64,000 bases of DNA. Origin: JALYXV01 sp963733505 (GTDB lineage: Bacteria > Actinomycetota > Acidimicrobiia > Acidimicrobiales > Palsa-688). Where the stretch lies: assembly GCA_963733505.1 (NCBI GenBank), contig CAVTDW010000008.1:186001-250000 (forward strand), read 5' to 3'. The position numbers and the translations under genes are program-made. Below the pieces are notes generated by a model that saw only the letters and a program-made list of their open reading frames with translations, had not been told where the DNA came from and did not search any database. Below are positions 36,460 to 45,811 of this stretch, in pieces. Positions within the stretch are counted from its first letter, which is position 1, and each line of letters starts with the position of its first letter.

Positions 36460-38071
36460 GTGGACTTCCCGATCCTCACCACGCTCGTCTTCCTGCCCGC
36501 AGCCGGGGCGCTGGCCGTGGCGCTCGTCCCCAAGACCCGCGAAGACATCGCCAAGGTCATCGGGATCGCGGCCGCCGTCGCCGAAGCGGTACTGGCCATC
36601 TTCATGCTGGTCGACTTCAAGGCGGGCGAAGCGGGCTTTCAGTTCGTGAGCCACCAGGACTGGATCCCTGACTTCGGGATCAGCTGGCATCTCGGCGTCG
36701 ACGGGATCTCGCTGTTCCTCGTCCTCCTTACGGCAGTGATCTTTCCCATCGCCATGGCCGGGCCCAAGATCCACGGGCAACCCAAGGCATTCCTCGGCTG
36801 GATGCTGCTGCTCGAGGCCGGATGCATCGGGACGTTCCTGGCGCTGGACCTGTTCGTCTTCTTCTTGATGTTCGAGTTGACGCTGGTCCCGATGTACTTC
36901 CTCATCTCGGGCTGGGGCTATGCCAACCGGGTCTACGCCGCCCTCAAGTTCTTTATCTTCACCCTGGCGGGATCGGCGTTCCTGCTGGTCGGGATCCTGT
37001 CGGTCGTGTTCCTGACTTCCTCGGGGGGCCACCTCAGCTTCGACCTGATCGACGTTGCCCGGCGTACGTCGCAGCTCACCCAGACCGAGCAGCGCCTCAT
37101 CTTTATGGGGTTCATCATCGCGTTCGCGGTAAAGACTCCCCTTTTCCCCCTCCATACCTGGCTACCCGACGCCCACACCGAAGCGCCCACCGCGGGATCG
37201 GTGATCCTGGCCGCCGTGCTCTTGAAGCTCGGGACCTACGGGATCCTGCGTTTCGGGGTGTTCCTGTTCCCGAAGGCGGCGGTCGACCTCGGGCCCATCC
37301 TGCTCACCGCGGCCGTGATCGGAATGACGTACGGGGCGATCGTGGCGGCCATGCAGAAGGACCTGAAGCGGCTCATCGCCTACTCCTCGGTGGCGCACCT
37401 CGGATTCATCGTGCTCGGAATCTTTGCCTTCACGTCGCAGGGCATCTCCGGCGGGGTGCTCCAGATGGTCAACCACGGGCTGTCGACTGGCGCCCTCTTC
37501 CTCCTGGTCGGGATGATCTACGAGCGGCGCCACACCCGCCAGATCTCGGAGTTGCACGGGCTCCAAAAGTCGGTGCCCATCATGGCCGGGCGTGTTCCTG
37601 GTGGTCATGATGAGTTCCGTGGGCCTGCCCGGGCTGAACGGGTTCGTGGGTGAGTTCCTGGTGCTGCTGGGCACGTTCATCACCCACCGCTGGTGGGCGG
37701 TCGTGGGCTCCACGGGCGTGATCCTGGCCGCGGTGTACCTGCTGTGGGCCTACCAGCGGGTGTTCCACGGGGTGCCCGAGGGCGAGAACGCCAAGATGCT
37801 CGACATGACCTTGCGGGAGAAGGCCATGATGGCGCCGCTGCTGCTCGGCATCGTGTTCCTCGGGGTGTATCCCCGGCCGGTCCTCGACCGTATCCAGCCG
37901 TCGGTCGACCACCTCATCGCCCACGTCCAGCACGCCGACCCGTCCCTGCACCTGCCGACCAAGGGGGTGGGCCCGGTGGTCGCTGTCGGCCCCGACGACA
38001 ATGTCGACAGCGGCTCGGCCGCCGTCGTTACCAACGGCGCCGCCACCGCCGCCCGGGGGGGCACACCATGA
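36460..38071 (+). CDS. nuoM: NADH-quinone oxidoreductase subunit M, frameshifted
   Basis: Proton-pumping antiporter-like subunit, about 537 residues when joined. GTG 36460 begins VDFPILTTLVFLP. Conserved pieces: LGVDGISLFLVLLTAVIFPI, FELTLVPMYFLI, AFAVKTPLFPLHTWLPDAHTE, APTAGSVILAAVLLKLGTYG and KRLIAYSSVAHLGFIVLG. The frame ends falsely after KSVPIMAGR; from about 37585 the next frame gives VFLVVMMSSVGLPGLNGFVG, the expected continuation, up to the stop at 38069-38071. One indel near 37585 explains this and is probably an error. The last 60 residues are a variable tail. The end overlaps nuoN by four bases. Confidence 0.92.
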
Positions 38072-39834
38072 TCGGACTGCTCGCCGCCTCGTTGTGGGGC
38101 CAAGCCGCCCCGGCCACGACGACGACCACCCAACCGGCGTGCGTGGTGTCGCCGTCGGGCGCCGTCCAGGGGCTGTGCACCACCGCCAAGTCGCTGCACA
38201 TCCCGTTCCAGTACCGCTACGTGGCGCCCGAGCTGATCCTGATCGGCGGGGCGCTGTTGATCCTCACGTTGTCGGCGCTGATCTCCAAGCGCTCCCGCCG
38301 GGGGCTGTGGATGCTGCTCACCGTCGTGACCGGCCTGGCGTCGTTCGGCTGGGCGGCGTGGACGTGGGACGCGTCGCAGTCCGGAAAGTCGGCGTTGGTC
38401 GTCGGCAACGCCTTGGTGTTCGACGGCTTCACGGTCTTCTTCGCGGTGCTGATCAGCAGCGCCGTGGTGTTGTCCGCCCTCATCTCCGACAGCTATCTGC
38501 GCCGGGAGGGCCTCGACGGGCCGGAGTTCTACGTGCTCGCCTTGTTGTCGGCGTCGGGCGCCATGGTGATGTCGGCGGCCAACGACCTGATCGTGGTGTT
38601 CCTCGGCCTCGAGATCCTGTCGATCGCGCTGTACGTCATGGCCGCCTACCACCGGCGCCGGGTCGAGTCGGGCGAGGCGTCGATGAAGTACTTCATCCTG
38701 GGCGCCTTCTCGTCAGCCATCTTCTTGTACGGGACGGCGCTGTGTTACGGGGCGACCGGGTCGACGCGGTTGTCGGAGATCGCCTTGTTCTTGGCGAGGA
38801 CCCACGTGCCCAAGAGCATCCTGCTGGCCGGGGTGGTGCTGCTCATCGTGGGGCTGGGGTTCAAGGTGGCGGCCGTGCCGTTCCATACCTGGACGCCGGA
38901 CGTGTACCAGGGGTCGCCCACGCCCGCGACGGGGTTCATGGCGGCGGTGGCCAAGGCGGGTGGGTTCGCGGCGCTGATCCGGGTGCTGGTCGGGGCGTTT
39001 CCGACGTTGAGTGTGGACTGGCGGCCCGTGATTTGGGTGCTGGCGGCGTTGACGCTGCTGGTGGGATCGATGCTGGCCATCGTCCAGACCGACGTGAAGC
39101 GGATGCTGGCGTACTCGTCGATCAGCCACGCCGGGTACGTGCTGGTCGGCCTGCAGGCGGCCAATGCGTCGGGAACGGCGGGGGCGTTGTTCTACCTGTT
39201 CTCGTACATGTTCATGGTGCTGGGCAGCTTCGCCATCGTGTCGGTGGTGAGCGGGAAGGGCGAGGCGCGTAACGATCTGGGCGGCTTGCGGGGCCTGTCG
39301 ACTCGGCGCCCCGGGCTGGCGCTGGCGTTCACGGTGCTGCTGCTGGCGCAGGCGGGCGTGCCGTTTACGACCGGGTTCTTCGCCAAGTTCTACGTGGTAT
39401 CGGCGGCCGTCGGGCAGCACCAGTACGTCCTGGCCGTGCTGGCGATGCTGGCCGCGGCGGTGGCGGCGTTCTTCTACCTGCGGGTGGCGATCTTCATGTA
39501 CTCGCCGTTACCGAGTGAGGAGCCCGGGCCGGTTCTGGGGTCCGGGCGTGTTGCTGGCGCGAGCCGGTTCTGGTGCGGCCGGCGCTGGTGCGGTCGGTGC
39601 TGGTGCGGGCGGTTCTGGTGCGGGCGGTGCTGGGGCGGCGCCCGCCGGGTACCGCTGGTCGGGCTCCAGGTGCTCGGCGGCCTGGCGCTGGCCGACCCGC
39701 CCGAGACCACCCGAATCGCGATCCCCGGCGGGATCACCATCGCCTTGGCCATCTGCCTGGGCTTCACCATCGTCTTCGGTGTGGACCCGGCCCCGCTGAT
39801 CCACTTCGCCCGCCACGCCACGCTGTTCTTCTAG
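38068..39834 (+). CDS. nuoN: NADH-quinone oxidoreductase subunit N
   Basis: 588-residue proton-pumping membrane subunit, last gene of the operon. Conserved parts: DLIVVFLGLEILSIALYVMAA, EASMKYFILGAFSSAIFLYG, GFKVAAVPFHTWTPDVYQGSP, TPATGFMAAVAKAGGFAAL, KRMLAYSSISHAGYVLVGLQA and AQAGVPFTTGFFAKFYV. An extra N-terminal Thr-rich segment precedes the first helices. Near residues 490-530 a 15-base DNA repeat encodes an odd Trp/Cys/Arg stretch in this frame, whereas the next frame would give an ordinary Gly/Ala linker. The stop overlaps the stop of the convergent PHP gene by three bases. Confidence 0.93.
   Translation: MIGLLAASLWGQAAPATTTTTQPACVVSPSGAVQGLCTTAKSLHIPFQYRYVAPELILIGGALLILTLSALISKRSRRGLWMLLTVVTGLASFGWAAWTWDASQSGKSALVVGNALVFDGFTVFFAVLISSAVVLSALISDSYLRREGLDGPEFYVLALLSASGAMVMSAANDLIVVFLGLEILSIALYVMAAYHRRRVESGEASMKYFILGAFSSAIFLYGTALCYGATGSTRLSEIALFLARTHVPKSILLAGVVLLIVGLGFKVAAVPFHTWTPDVYQGSPTPATGFMAAVAKAGGFAALIRVLVGAFPTLSVDWRPVIWVLAALTLLVGSMLAIVQTDVKRMLAYSSISHAGYVLVGLQAANASGTAGALFYLFSYMFMVLGSFAIVSVVSGKGEARNDLGGLRGLSTRRPGLALAFTVLLLAQAGVPFTTGFFAKFYVVSAAVGQHQYVLAVLAMLAAAVAAFFYLRVAIFMYSPLPSEEPGPVLGSGRVAGASRFWCGRRWCGRCWCGRFWCGRCWGGARRVPLVGLQVLGGLALADPPETTRIAIPGGITIALAICLGFTIVFGVDPAPLIHFARHATLFF
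39566..39640 (+). repeat. 15-base tandem repeat within nuoN
   Basis: About five tandem copies of a unit close to GGTTCTGGTGCGGGC. In the nuoN frame it reads as repeated (F/R/C)WCGR; one base on it reads as SGAGG/AGAVG. Copies differ mainly in two positions. Confidence 0.8.
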
Positions 39835-41819
39835 ATCCGGCCCCTACCTGGCCGTTCGGGTGCTGGTCGAACATCGGGAACGACGGTGGGCGGGAAGGCC
39901 CGCAGCAGGTAGATCGGGTTGGAGAAGGCAACCCTGATGCCGGACGTGGTCGTCAGCACATTGAGCCGCACAAAGCTGTCGGTCGAGGTGTCGACGACAT
40001 AGTCGAGGCTGCCCGAAGCGAACAGCGTCGATGCGAATGTTTGCACGACGGTGGCGGCACTCGTCGTCGATCCGGCGTAGTTCACGGGGCCCTGGACGAG
40101 TTCCACGACGGTGTTGGGCGGAAGATTGATGCCCACGATGGTCACGGACCGCTGGTTCAGGTCCGGGCGGACCGAGACTGAACCCATGGGGTTGCCTTCT
40201 ACCGACAAATCGAGGGCACCGAAGAACGTCCCAAGTTCACCGCAATAGACCCGCCCGGCGGCGAGCGCAGCCAACAGGTCGACCTGGGCGGAGGAAGCTG
40301 CCCAGGCGTACGTCAGGAAGTGGTTGGTCATCTTGGCCCACAGGCCCACCGTGCCGGAGTGGTCGTCCGAGACGCCGTTTCCCGTGAGCCACAGCCCGTT
40401 TTGTGACATCACGTCCCAGAGGGCGAGATGATTCTCAAGGGTGGCGTTGCCCCGCCGGCGGTAGCCGACCTCGAGTATGTCGGCGTGGTAGGCGCCGCTG
40501 GCGATGAGTCCGCTGGCCGTCTCGGCCGTGGCACCTTCTTGCGCATCGATCGCGTTGGCTTTGCCCGCCCCGGTGCCGAAGGGATGGTTGATCGACGCCA
40601 GGGCACCGTAGGAGTGGGCCAGATCATTGGCGACGGTCTGGAAGTTTGGCGGCCCGGCGCCCTTCAGCCCACGATCGGGGTACTGGTAGAGGTGCTGGTC
40701 GCCTCCGTACCAATTGAGGTGAGCGCCGTACTTCGACACTTCGACCCCCCGATTGACGAGCACCTGGGGGTACATGGCCTGGTAGGCGGCGACCAACTCG
40801 TCTTGAAGTTGAAGGGGAGCGTCACCGGTGGTCAGGGAACGGGTGAAGCGCAGGTAGTCGAAGCAACCCTCGGCCGCGGCGCCCTCCACACTTCGGGCGC
40901 CCAGCCACAGGTCGGCACTGGAGTTGTCACGGGCATCGATGTCGGGCCACAAGGCGGAGGCATCGGCGACGGGGTCAAGCACCACGGAGTTCCAGTCCCC
41001 GAGGACCACCGGGACCGAGACAATCCCGACCAGGCCCTGGGTGGCGTAACCGGCGTCGGCGGGCGAGAACCGGTACGCGAGCTGGTACTGGCCGGCCGGG
41101 CGGCCCCCGATGGCGGGGCGGTACGACAGCGACAGGACCAGTTCCAGGAATGCTCCGGGGCCGGCCTGCATTGGAAAGACCTCGATCGAGAGTTGCTGGC
41201 CGGCCAGGTTGGCCCGGAGGTTCTCCCGTGAGCGGGTGTGGTCGGCATAGAACTGGTAGGCGGCTTCGCCCGACACGCTGGCGGCGCGCACGTACAAGGC
41301 GCCGGGGGTGGTGCTCGGGTCGAGCGGGCTCACCGGGGACGAAACGATGCGCCCGTCGTGGTCGGCCAACACTCCCGACTGCTGCGGTCGCCACACCCAG
41401 GGGCTGTTGTCGGTCTCCGTCTCGGTCAGCGCGTCGAAATGGACCGCCTGGCGGTAGCCGATCGCACTCATTCTCCAGTCGTGGTCGGTAAACCACATGG
41501 CCGTGATCCCGTAAGCAGAGGCCTCGCTCACCTGGGCGTGCATGGATCCCGGTCCTTCGGAGAACGACGAGTGGATATGCATCGCCATCGAGTAGGGAAG
41601 CAGGCCGAACTGATTGGGCGTCTGAATGTTCGCGGCCATGATGGCCTTTTTCTTGGTCTTGGCAAATGCCTCTCCCATCCACGGCCCGATGCCAGGGACG
41701 ACCAGGGCGCCTGCGGTCAGAAGCCCGAGCCGGGCCAGAAACGAGCGTCTCGTGGGCGGCGCCGTTTCCGGGCCCAGGTCGGCTTCAGAACCTTCGGTCT
41801 CGCCATGGAATTCGCACAC
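39831..41819 (-). CDS. TAT-exported PHP-domain metalloprotein (CehA/McbA-like)
   Basis: About 662 residues. GTG 41819 is chosen because AGGGG lies six bases upstream on the minus strand and the TAT signal then starts near residue 26: RRSFLARLGLLTAGALVVPG with cleavage after AFA. The PHP-type metal motif follows (AMHIHSSFSEGPGSMH, then AMWFTDHDWRM), with later histidines in LASINHPFG and VSDDHSG. This resembles the CehA_McbA branch of PHP phosphoesterases, some of which are carbamate or phosphate ester hydrolases; the substrate here is unknown. Between the metal blocks is a beta-rich, lectin-like insertion of about 250 residues. The gene converges on nuoN and diverges from a small secreted protein. 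Confidence 0.82.
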   Translation of the reverse strand: MCEFHGETEGSEADLGPETAPPTRRSFLARLGLLTAGALVVPGIGPWMGEAFAKTKKKAIMAANIQTPNQFGLLPYSMAMHIHSSFSEGPGSMHAQVSEASAYGITAMWFTDHDWRMSAIGYRQAVHFDALTETETDNSPWVWRPQQSGVLADHDGRIVSSPVSPLDPSTTPGALYVRAASVSGEAAYQFYADHTRSRENLRANLAGQQLSIEVFPMQAGPGAFLELVLSLSYRPAIGGRPAGQYQLAYRFSPADAGYATQGLVGIVSVPVVLGDWNSVVLDPVADASALWPDIDARDNSSADLWLGARSVEGAAAEGCFDYLRFTRSLTTGDAPLQLQDELVAAYQAMYPQVLVNRGVEVSKYGAHLNWYGGDQHLYQYPDRGLKGAGPPNFQTVANDLAHSYGALASINHPFGTGAGKANAIDAQEGATAETASGLIASGAYHADILEVGYRRRGNATLENHLALWDVMSQNGLWLTGNGVSDDHSGTVGLWAKMTNHFLTYAWAASSAQVDLLAALAAGRVYCGELGTFFGALDLSVEGNPMGSVSVRPDLNQRSVTIVGINLPPNTVVELVQGPVNYAGSTTSAATVVQTFASTLFASGSLDYVVDTSTDSFVRLNVLTTTSGIRVAFSNPIYLLRAFPPTVVPDVRPAPERPGRGRI

Positions 41820-41855
41820 CGAAGTCCCCTTTTCGATTCCCGGCGTCCCAAACCA

Positions 41856-41994
41856 ACTATACCCCGGGTATACACAGAATTCGGATGAACGCACTTTGCC
41901 CAGGCCCGCCTGATGCTCCACCACCCACGGGCACCGACCACCGGGACAGTTACATTTGCCCGGAGCCTCCGGGCGCAACCTGTCCAAAAGGACA
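41856..41994. promoter_or_regulatory. Palindrome-rich divergent control region
   Basis: Three inverted repeats lie between the PHP gene and the small secreted protein gene: TATACCC-C-GGGTATA (41858-41872), GCCCGGAG-C-CTCCGGGC (41958-41974) and TGTCC-AAAA-GGACA (41981-41994). The first overlaps TATAGT on the minus strand (41861-41856), a good -10 for the PHP gene. The third ends eight bases before the plus-strand -35. They are candidate operators; no known regulator box is recognised. Confidence 0.55.
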
Positions 41995-42001
41995 AATCTC
42001 C

Positions 42002-42029
42002 TTGACACGGCTGCCTGCGTTGCTAGGTT
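42002..42029 (+). promoter_or_regulatory. Promoter of the small secreted protein
   Basis: Perfect -35 TTGACA (42002-42007), 16 bases, then TAGGTT (42024-42029) preceded by TGC, an extended -10 form. The start codon is 47 bases downstream. Confidence 0.65.
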
Positions 42030-42075
42030 TTCCACCGGGCAAACCGGGCAACACATCACGAAAGAGGGGCATACC

Positions 42076-42438
42076 TTGCGACGAGTAAGAGCTTCGATTC
42101 TGTCCGTATTCGCGCCTATGCTAGTAATGGCCGGGTTGGCCATTGTGACGGCCCCATCGGCGTCGGCGAACACCGGGAACACCGGCCTCGGCTGTAATGC
42201 CCAGGCGGGAGAGTGCACCTTCTCTGACCCCGAGGGTGTACGGACCGTCCAGTTCACATCTGGTGGATCGTTTGTCACCAGCAGTACCTACGATTGCACT
42301 TCCCCCACGCAATTCGCGGTGTGGACCGTCCCAGCCGGGAGTTGGAAGGTCTTTGTCACGGACTGTGAAAACCCGCGGAGCCACGCGACCTTTGACATCC
42401 ACCCGGACTACAAGATTGTCGTGATCCGCAACAACTAG
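42076..42438 (+). CDS. Small secreted protein of unknown function
   Basis: 120 residues starting at TTG 42076 with AGAGGGG at 42063-42069. A clear signal peptide (RRVRASILSVFAPMLVMAGL, then IVTAPSASA with cleavage after it) leads to a mature domain of about 88 residues with four cysteines (GCNAQAGEC, YDC, TDC), probably two disulfides, and a beta-rich pattern (TVQFTSGGSFVTS, FAVWTVPAGSWKVFVT). No family recognised. It has its own strong promoter and a strong hairpin after its stop, so it is a single-gene unit. GC content is lower than in the neighbours. Confidence 0.72.
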   Translation: MRRVRASILSVFAPMLVMAGLAIVTAPSASANTGNTGLGCNAQAGECTFSDPEGVRTVQFTSGGSFVTSSTYDCTSPTQFAVWTVPAGSWKVFVTDCENPRSHATFDIHPDYKIVVIRNN

Positions 42439-42468
42439 TACCACAACAGTCCAGTCCTAGTTCGATCA

Positions 42469-42504
42469 CCCAGTACCCTGCCGCGATCACGGCGGGGTAC
42501 TGGG
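42469..42504 (+). terminator. Strong hairpin after the small secreted protein gene
   Basis: CCCAGTACCC (42469-42478) pairs perfectly with GGGTACTGGG (42495-42504); inside it GCCG (42480-42483) pairs with CGGC (42490-42493). It lies 31 bases after the stop at 42438. The tail lacks a T-run, common for actinobacterial terminators. Confidence 0.7.
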
Positions 42505-42990
42505 TCTGGACCAGTACATCGTTCCGCTTGGCGCCGGTCGGCGAAATGGGGGACGTCGTCCTTTATCGGACGCGTTTATCAGAGGCGCCGGGCAGGTTGC
42601 GTCGCGCTCCTTTGACGATTTCGCCGTTGACCGATATCGAGTCGTGCAAGGTGCGATTATCGTCAGTGCCGCTTGTCACCGCTGAGGGCTCCGAATATGT
42701 CGCAGAATGCCGCGGATAAAGGGGCCCAAGTCTCGAGCCTGCTTCCGTTCACGGCTCTGAGCGGCAATTCCAATCCTTAAATAACCGCATAGGAGATCCT
42801 CGGCGTCGATCGAGCGGCCGACGGACATGGGTGACCCTCCGACGGGATCATCGGCTCTGTCGAAGACCGGACCGCGGCCATGGTGGTGGTCGGGTCCCGG
42901 TCCGTTCGGCCCGGGCCGGGCCTGTTCGGCTACGCCTCGGCGGCGATCACCCACAGCTGCCCGGCGCCGGTGTGGTACCGGGGCTGCTGC
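42505..42990. other. Intergenic region without a recognisable gene
   Basis: 486 bases between the hairpin and the 3' end of cydB. Base composition is less GC-rich than the genes around it. Short open frames exist (for example 42528-42719) but none has a plausible protein, ribosome-binding site or family motif. No repeat or RNA gene is seen. Confidence 0.5.
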
Positions 42991-43994
42991 CTAGGCGCCT
43001 TCCAACTCGCCTCGCTGCTGCAGCCGGTACAGGAGGGCGAGCGACGGCAGGCACACGACGGCGGCCACCAGGAACACGATCACCACCGCGTACAGGCTGG
43101 CGTCGGGGGCGGCCGCCTCGGAGATGGTGACATGGGTTCCCAGCAGATAGGGGTACTGGGCCACGCCCCAGCCGGCGACGATGCTGGCGACCGCGACCAC
43201 GCCGACCAGCCGCATACCGGTTCCCGCCAGGCGCCCCGGGCCAGCAGGGCGAGGGCGGTGAGGCCGGCCACGCCGGAGAGCACCGCCAACGGCAGGGCCG
43301 GCCCGACCAGGCGGTGGTACAGCCTCGGGGAGTCGGCCCGCAGCACCAAGATGCCGCCGACGGCCAGGGCGCCCGCAACCACGGCGGCCGCGACGGCGCG
43401 TCGCCGGAAGTAGGCCACCAGGGCGGGGGCGCCCCGGAGCCGGGCGTCATTGGCCAGGAACACGGCGGCGAGGAACGCGCACGTGACGACGGCCAGCGCC
43501 CCTCCCAGCAGCGAAGTGGGATTGACCCAGCTGCCCACGGGGTCGCCACCGATGCCGGTGGCCGGCACCCGACCGGACGCGATGCCGCCGGCCACCGCAC
43601 CCATGAAGAACGGCGTGATTACCGACGACAGGGCGAAGGCGGCGCCGGTGGCGCGCTGCTCGAGGGTCCGCAGGGCGACCTTGCGAAAGGCGAAGCCCGA
43701 TCCCCGCAGCACGATGCCCAGCGCGGCCAGGCCGAGAGGGATGTACAGCGTCCGCATGATGGCCGCGAAGGCGGGGGGAAAGGCGGTCCAGAGCACCACC
43801 AGGCAGAAGATCAGCCAGACGTGGTTGGCTTCCCACACCGGTCCCAGGGAGGCGTCGATCTGCTCCCGGGCCGCTTGTCCCCGCTCCGCCCCGCCAGCCA
43901 TAAGGTCCCAGAATCCGGCACCGAAGTCGGCGCCGCCGAACACTGCGTAGAGGATCACTGCGGTGAAGAGGATGACGGCGGCGACGCGGGGCAT
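42991..43994 (-). CDS. cydB: Cytochrome bd oxidase subunit II, frameshifted
   Basis: Membrane subunit of the bd-type menaquinol oxidase, about 334 residues when joined. Start MPRVAAVILFTAVILYAVFG; conserved GGADFGAGFWDLMAGG, GPVWEANHVWLIFCLVVLWTAFP and AFRK follow. After LLARGAWREPV the frame becomes nonsense; the other frame gives GMRLVGVVAVASIVAGWGVA, then QYPYLLGTHVTISEAAAPDA, the expected C-terminal sequence, and ends RLQQRGELEGA. The indel is near 43215-43235. It lies seven bases after cydA. An intact CydB is expected in the living cell. Confidence 0.9.
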
Positions 43995-44001
43995 CAGACC
44001 G

Positions 44002-45393
44002 TCACCCGGCCGAGGTCGGGGCGTGGGTCGGGATTGGTGGCAGGGGCGCCTCGTGGGCGGACGAGTCGTGGGGCTGGCCCCCGGCGGCGGGCCCGTAGGG
44101 GACGGGTAGGTCGTCGTCGCCCGGGCTTGGACGCCACCGGCGGTGCATCTCCCGCAGGACCAGGATGGTGGCGGTGCCGACGGCCAGGTAGATGACCACG
44201 GTCGCGCCGAAGAACCACCACACGTCGCCCGAGGTGGTCACCGCGTCGCGGGTCAGGAGCCGGCCGACAATGGTCCACGGCTGGCGGCCGACCTCGGTCA
44301 CGATCCAGCCCGTTTCCAGCGAGATCATCGCCACCACCCCGGCCGCAGCCGCCAGCCGCAGGAACCAGCGGCTGGCGGGCAGGTCGCGGCGGCGCCACCA
44401 GCCGAGGGCGAACCATACCGACAGCCCGAGCAGCAGGAAGGCGGTGAACACCATGGTGTCGAACGACAGGTGCACGGTGTTGACCAGGTCGGGTCGGGGA
44501 CGAACCGGGGGCGGGATGGCGTCCAGCCCCTTGATCGTGGTCTTGGGGTCGTAGCCGGCCAGGAGGGAGGCGACATCCGGCAGCCGGACGCCGTAGCGGA
44601 CCTTGCCGTTGATGAGCACGCCGCCGATGGTTTCGGGCACGTGGGAGCCGCTCTGGGGCAGGATCTCGATGGCCGCGAACTTGGCCGGCTCGGTCTGGTA
44701 GGCGTGGCGGGCGATCATGTCGCCGACGACGATCTGCACCGGGATCACGGCGGCGGCCACCGTGAAGGCGATCAGGAAACCCAGCCGGTTGTACCGGTCC
44801 CGGCGCCCCTTCAGCATTCCCGCGGCGTACACGCCCGCGACCATGAATCCGGCCACCACATAGGCGGCCAGCAGCATGTGGGTGGTCTCGTACCAGAAGG
44901 CCCGGTTGAAGTAGACGGCCAGCGGCCGCACGGCCACCACCCGGTTGCCGCGGAGGGTGATGCCGCCCGGCAGGTTCATCCAGCTGTTGGCGGCTACGAC
45001 CGACGCCGTGCCGCCGGCGCCGGCGAGGACGACGGGCAGCCCGGACCAGAAGTGGGGCCAGGGGCGCATGCGTTTCCAGCCGTAGATGTAGATGGCGAGA
45101 AAAATGGCCTCGATGAAGAAGAAGATGCCCTCGACCGCGAAGGGGATGCCGTAGGCGCCGCCGTAGGTGCCCATGAGCCCCGGCCACAGGAGCCCGAGTT
45201 CGAACGACAGCACGGTGCCCGACACCGCGCCCACCGCGAACAGGACGGCGGCCACCTTGGACCAGCGTCGGGCGAGAAGGAGGGCATCGGCATCGCCCCG
45301 TCTGAGGCCCCGGTAGTTGGCGATCATCATGAGGAAGGTGAAGGCCACCCCGAAGGGCACCAAGATGATGTGAAAGAAGAAGGTGAAGGCCAT
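44002..45393 (-). CDS. cydA: Cytochrome bd oxidase subunit I
   Basis: 463-residue haem-bearing subunit of the high-affinity terminal oxidase, with about nine helices. Start ATG 45393 is chosen because GGGAG precedes it and the family N-terminus AFTFFFHIILVPFGVAFTFL follows, with the haem b595 histidine. The quinol-site region has a short Q-loop; the signature GRQPW is in TEVGRQPWTIVGRLL. Later LSFDTMVFTAFLLLGLSVWF and RDLPASRWFLRL fit the family. An open frame continues 78 codons upstream, but this is repeat-derived and unlikely to be translated. cydB follows at once; cydCD are not in the window. Confidence 0.94.
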   Translation of the reverse strand: MAFTFFFHIILVPFGVAFTFLMMIANYRGLRRGDADALLLARRWSKVAAVLFAVGAVSGTVLSFELGLLWPGLMGTYGGAYGIPFAVEGIFFFIEAIFLAIYIYGWKRMRPWPHFWSGLPVVLAGAGGTASVVAANSWMNLPGGITLRGNRVVAVRPLAVYFNRAFWYETTHMLLAAYVVAGFMVAGVYAAGMLKGRRDRYNRLGFLIAFTVAAAVIPVQIVVGDMIARHAYQTEPAKFAAIEILPQSGSHVPETIGGVLINGKVRYGVRLPDVASLLAGYDPKTTIKGLDAIPPPVRPRPDLVNTVHLSFDTMVFTAFLLLGLSVWFALGWWRRRDLPASRWFLRLAAAAGVVAMISLETGWIVTEVGRQPWTIVGRLLTRDAVTTSGDVWWFFGATVVIYLAVGTATILVLREMHRRWRPSPGDDDLPVPYGPAAGGQPHDSSAHEAPLPPIPTHAPTSAG

Positions 45394-45811
45394 CTGCTCC
45401 CGGGCGGGCAGCAGTTGTGGGGGGCTCTGGACGGCGAGGCCGTGAAGACCTGTGAGGCCTGTGAGGCCTGTGAGGCCTGTGGGGCTGAGAATGTTTCGGA
45501 TGCCATGTACGCCGTGTACGCCGTGCACGCCGGGCAGGGATCCGACCATCAGCCGGCACCTGGGATGTGGATGATGGCGCTCCTTCTGCCGGTCGGCCGC
45601 GGGCGGCGCTGACAGGTTCACCGTCAACGTATGGGGCGCCCTGAGGGCCCGACACCACGCGAGTGCCTAGTTACCGGCTACCGCTTCAGCAGGTGGTTGA
45701 GGCCGTGGACATTCCAGCCTCTCGGAGCACAGAGTGATACTCGATACCCGACGTCACCGCTCGTCGTTGAAGCGGGTTGCAGTGCTTCAGTTCGCGGGAC
45801 AACATGACCCC
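45394..45811. other. Region between cydA and the DinB-like gene, with a 9-base repeat
   Basis: About 418 bases between divergent genes. At 45446-45482 the nine-base unit GAGGCCTGT is repeated about four times, and at 45505-45535 GCCGTGTAC/GCCGTGCAC forms a second short repeat. No Rex box of the TGTGA-N6-TCACA form is seen, although cydA is a known Rex target in Streptomyces. No clear promoter could be assigned. Confidence 0.5.

Noticed and set aside
42528..42719. 63-residue frame after the small secreted protein
   Set aside because: No ribosome-binding site, no hydrophobic or conserved pattern, and it follows a terminator-like hairpin directly.
45394..45627. N-terminal extension of CydA by 78 codons
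   Set aside because: The extra sequence is made of repeats (GVH, TGL) and His/Arg-rich noise. A good ribosome-binding site and the family N-terminus are at ATG 45393.
45394..45811. Rex operator upstream of cydA
   Set aside because: cydA is a known Rex target in Streptomyces, but I find no TGTGA-N6-TCACA-type site here; the nearest match is only a partial palindrome near 45615.
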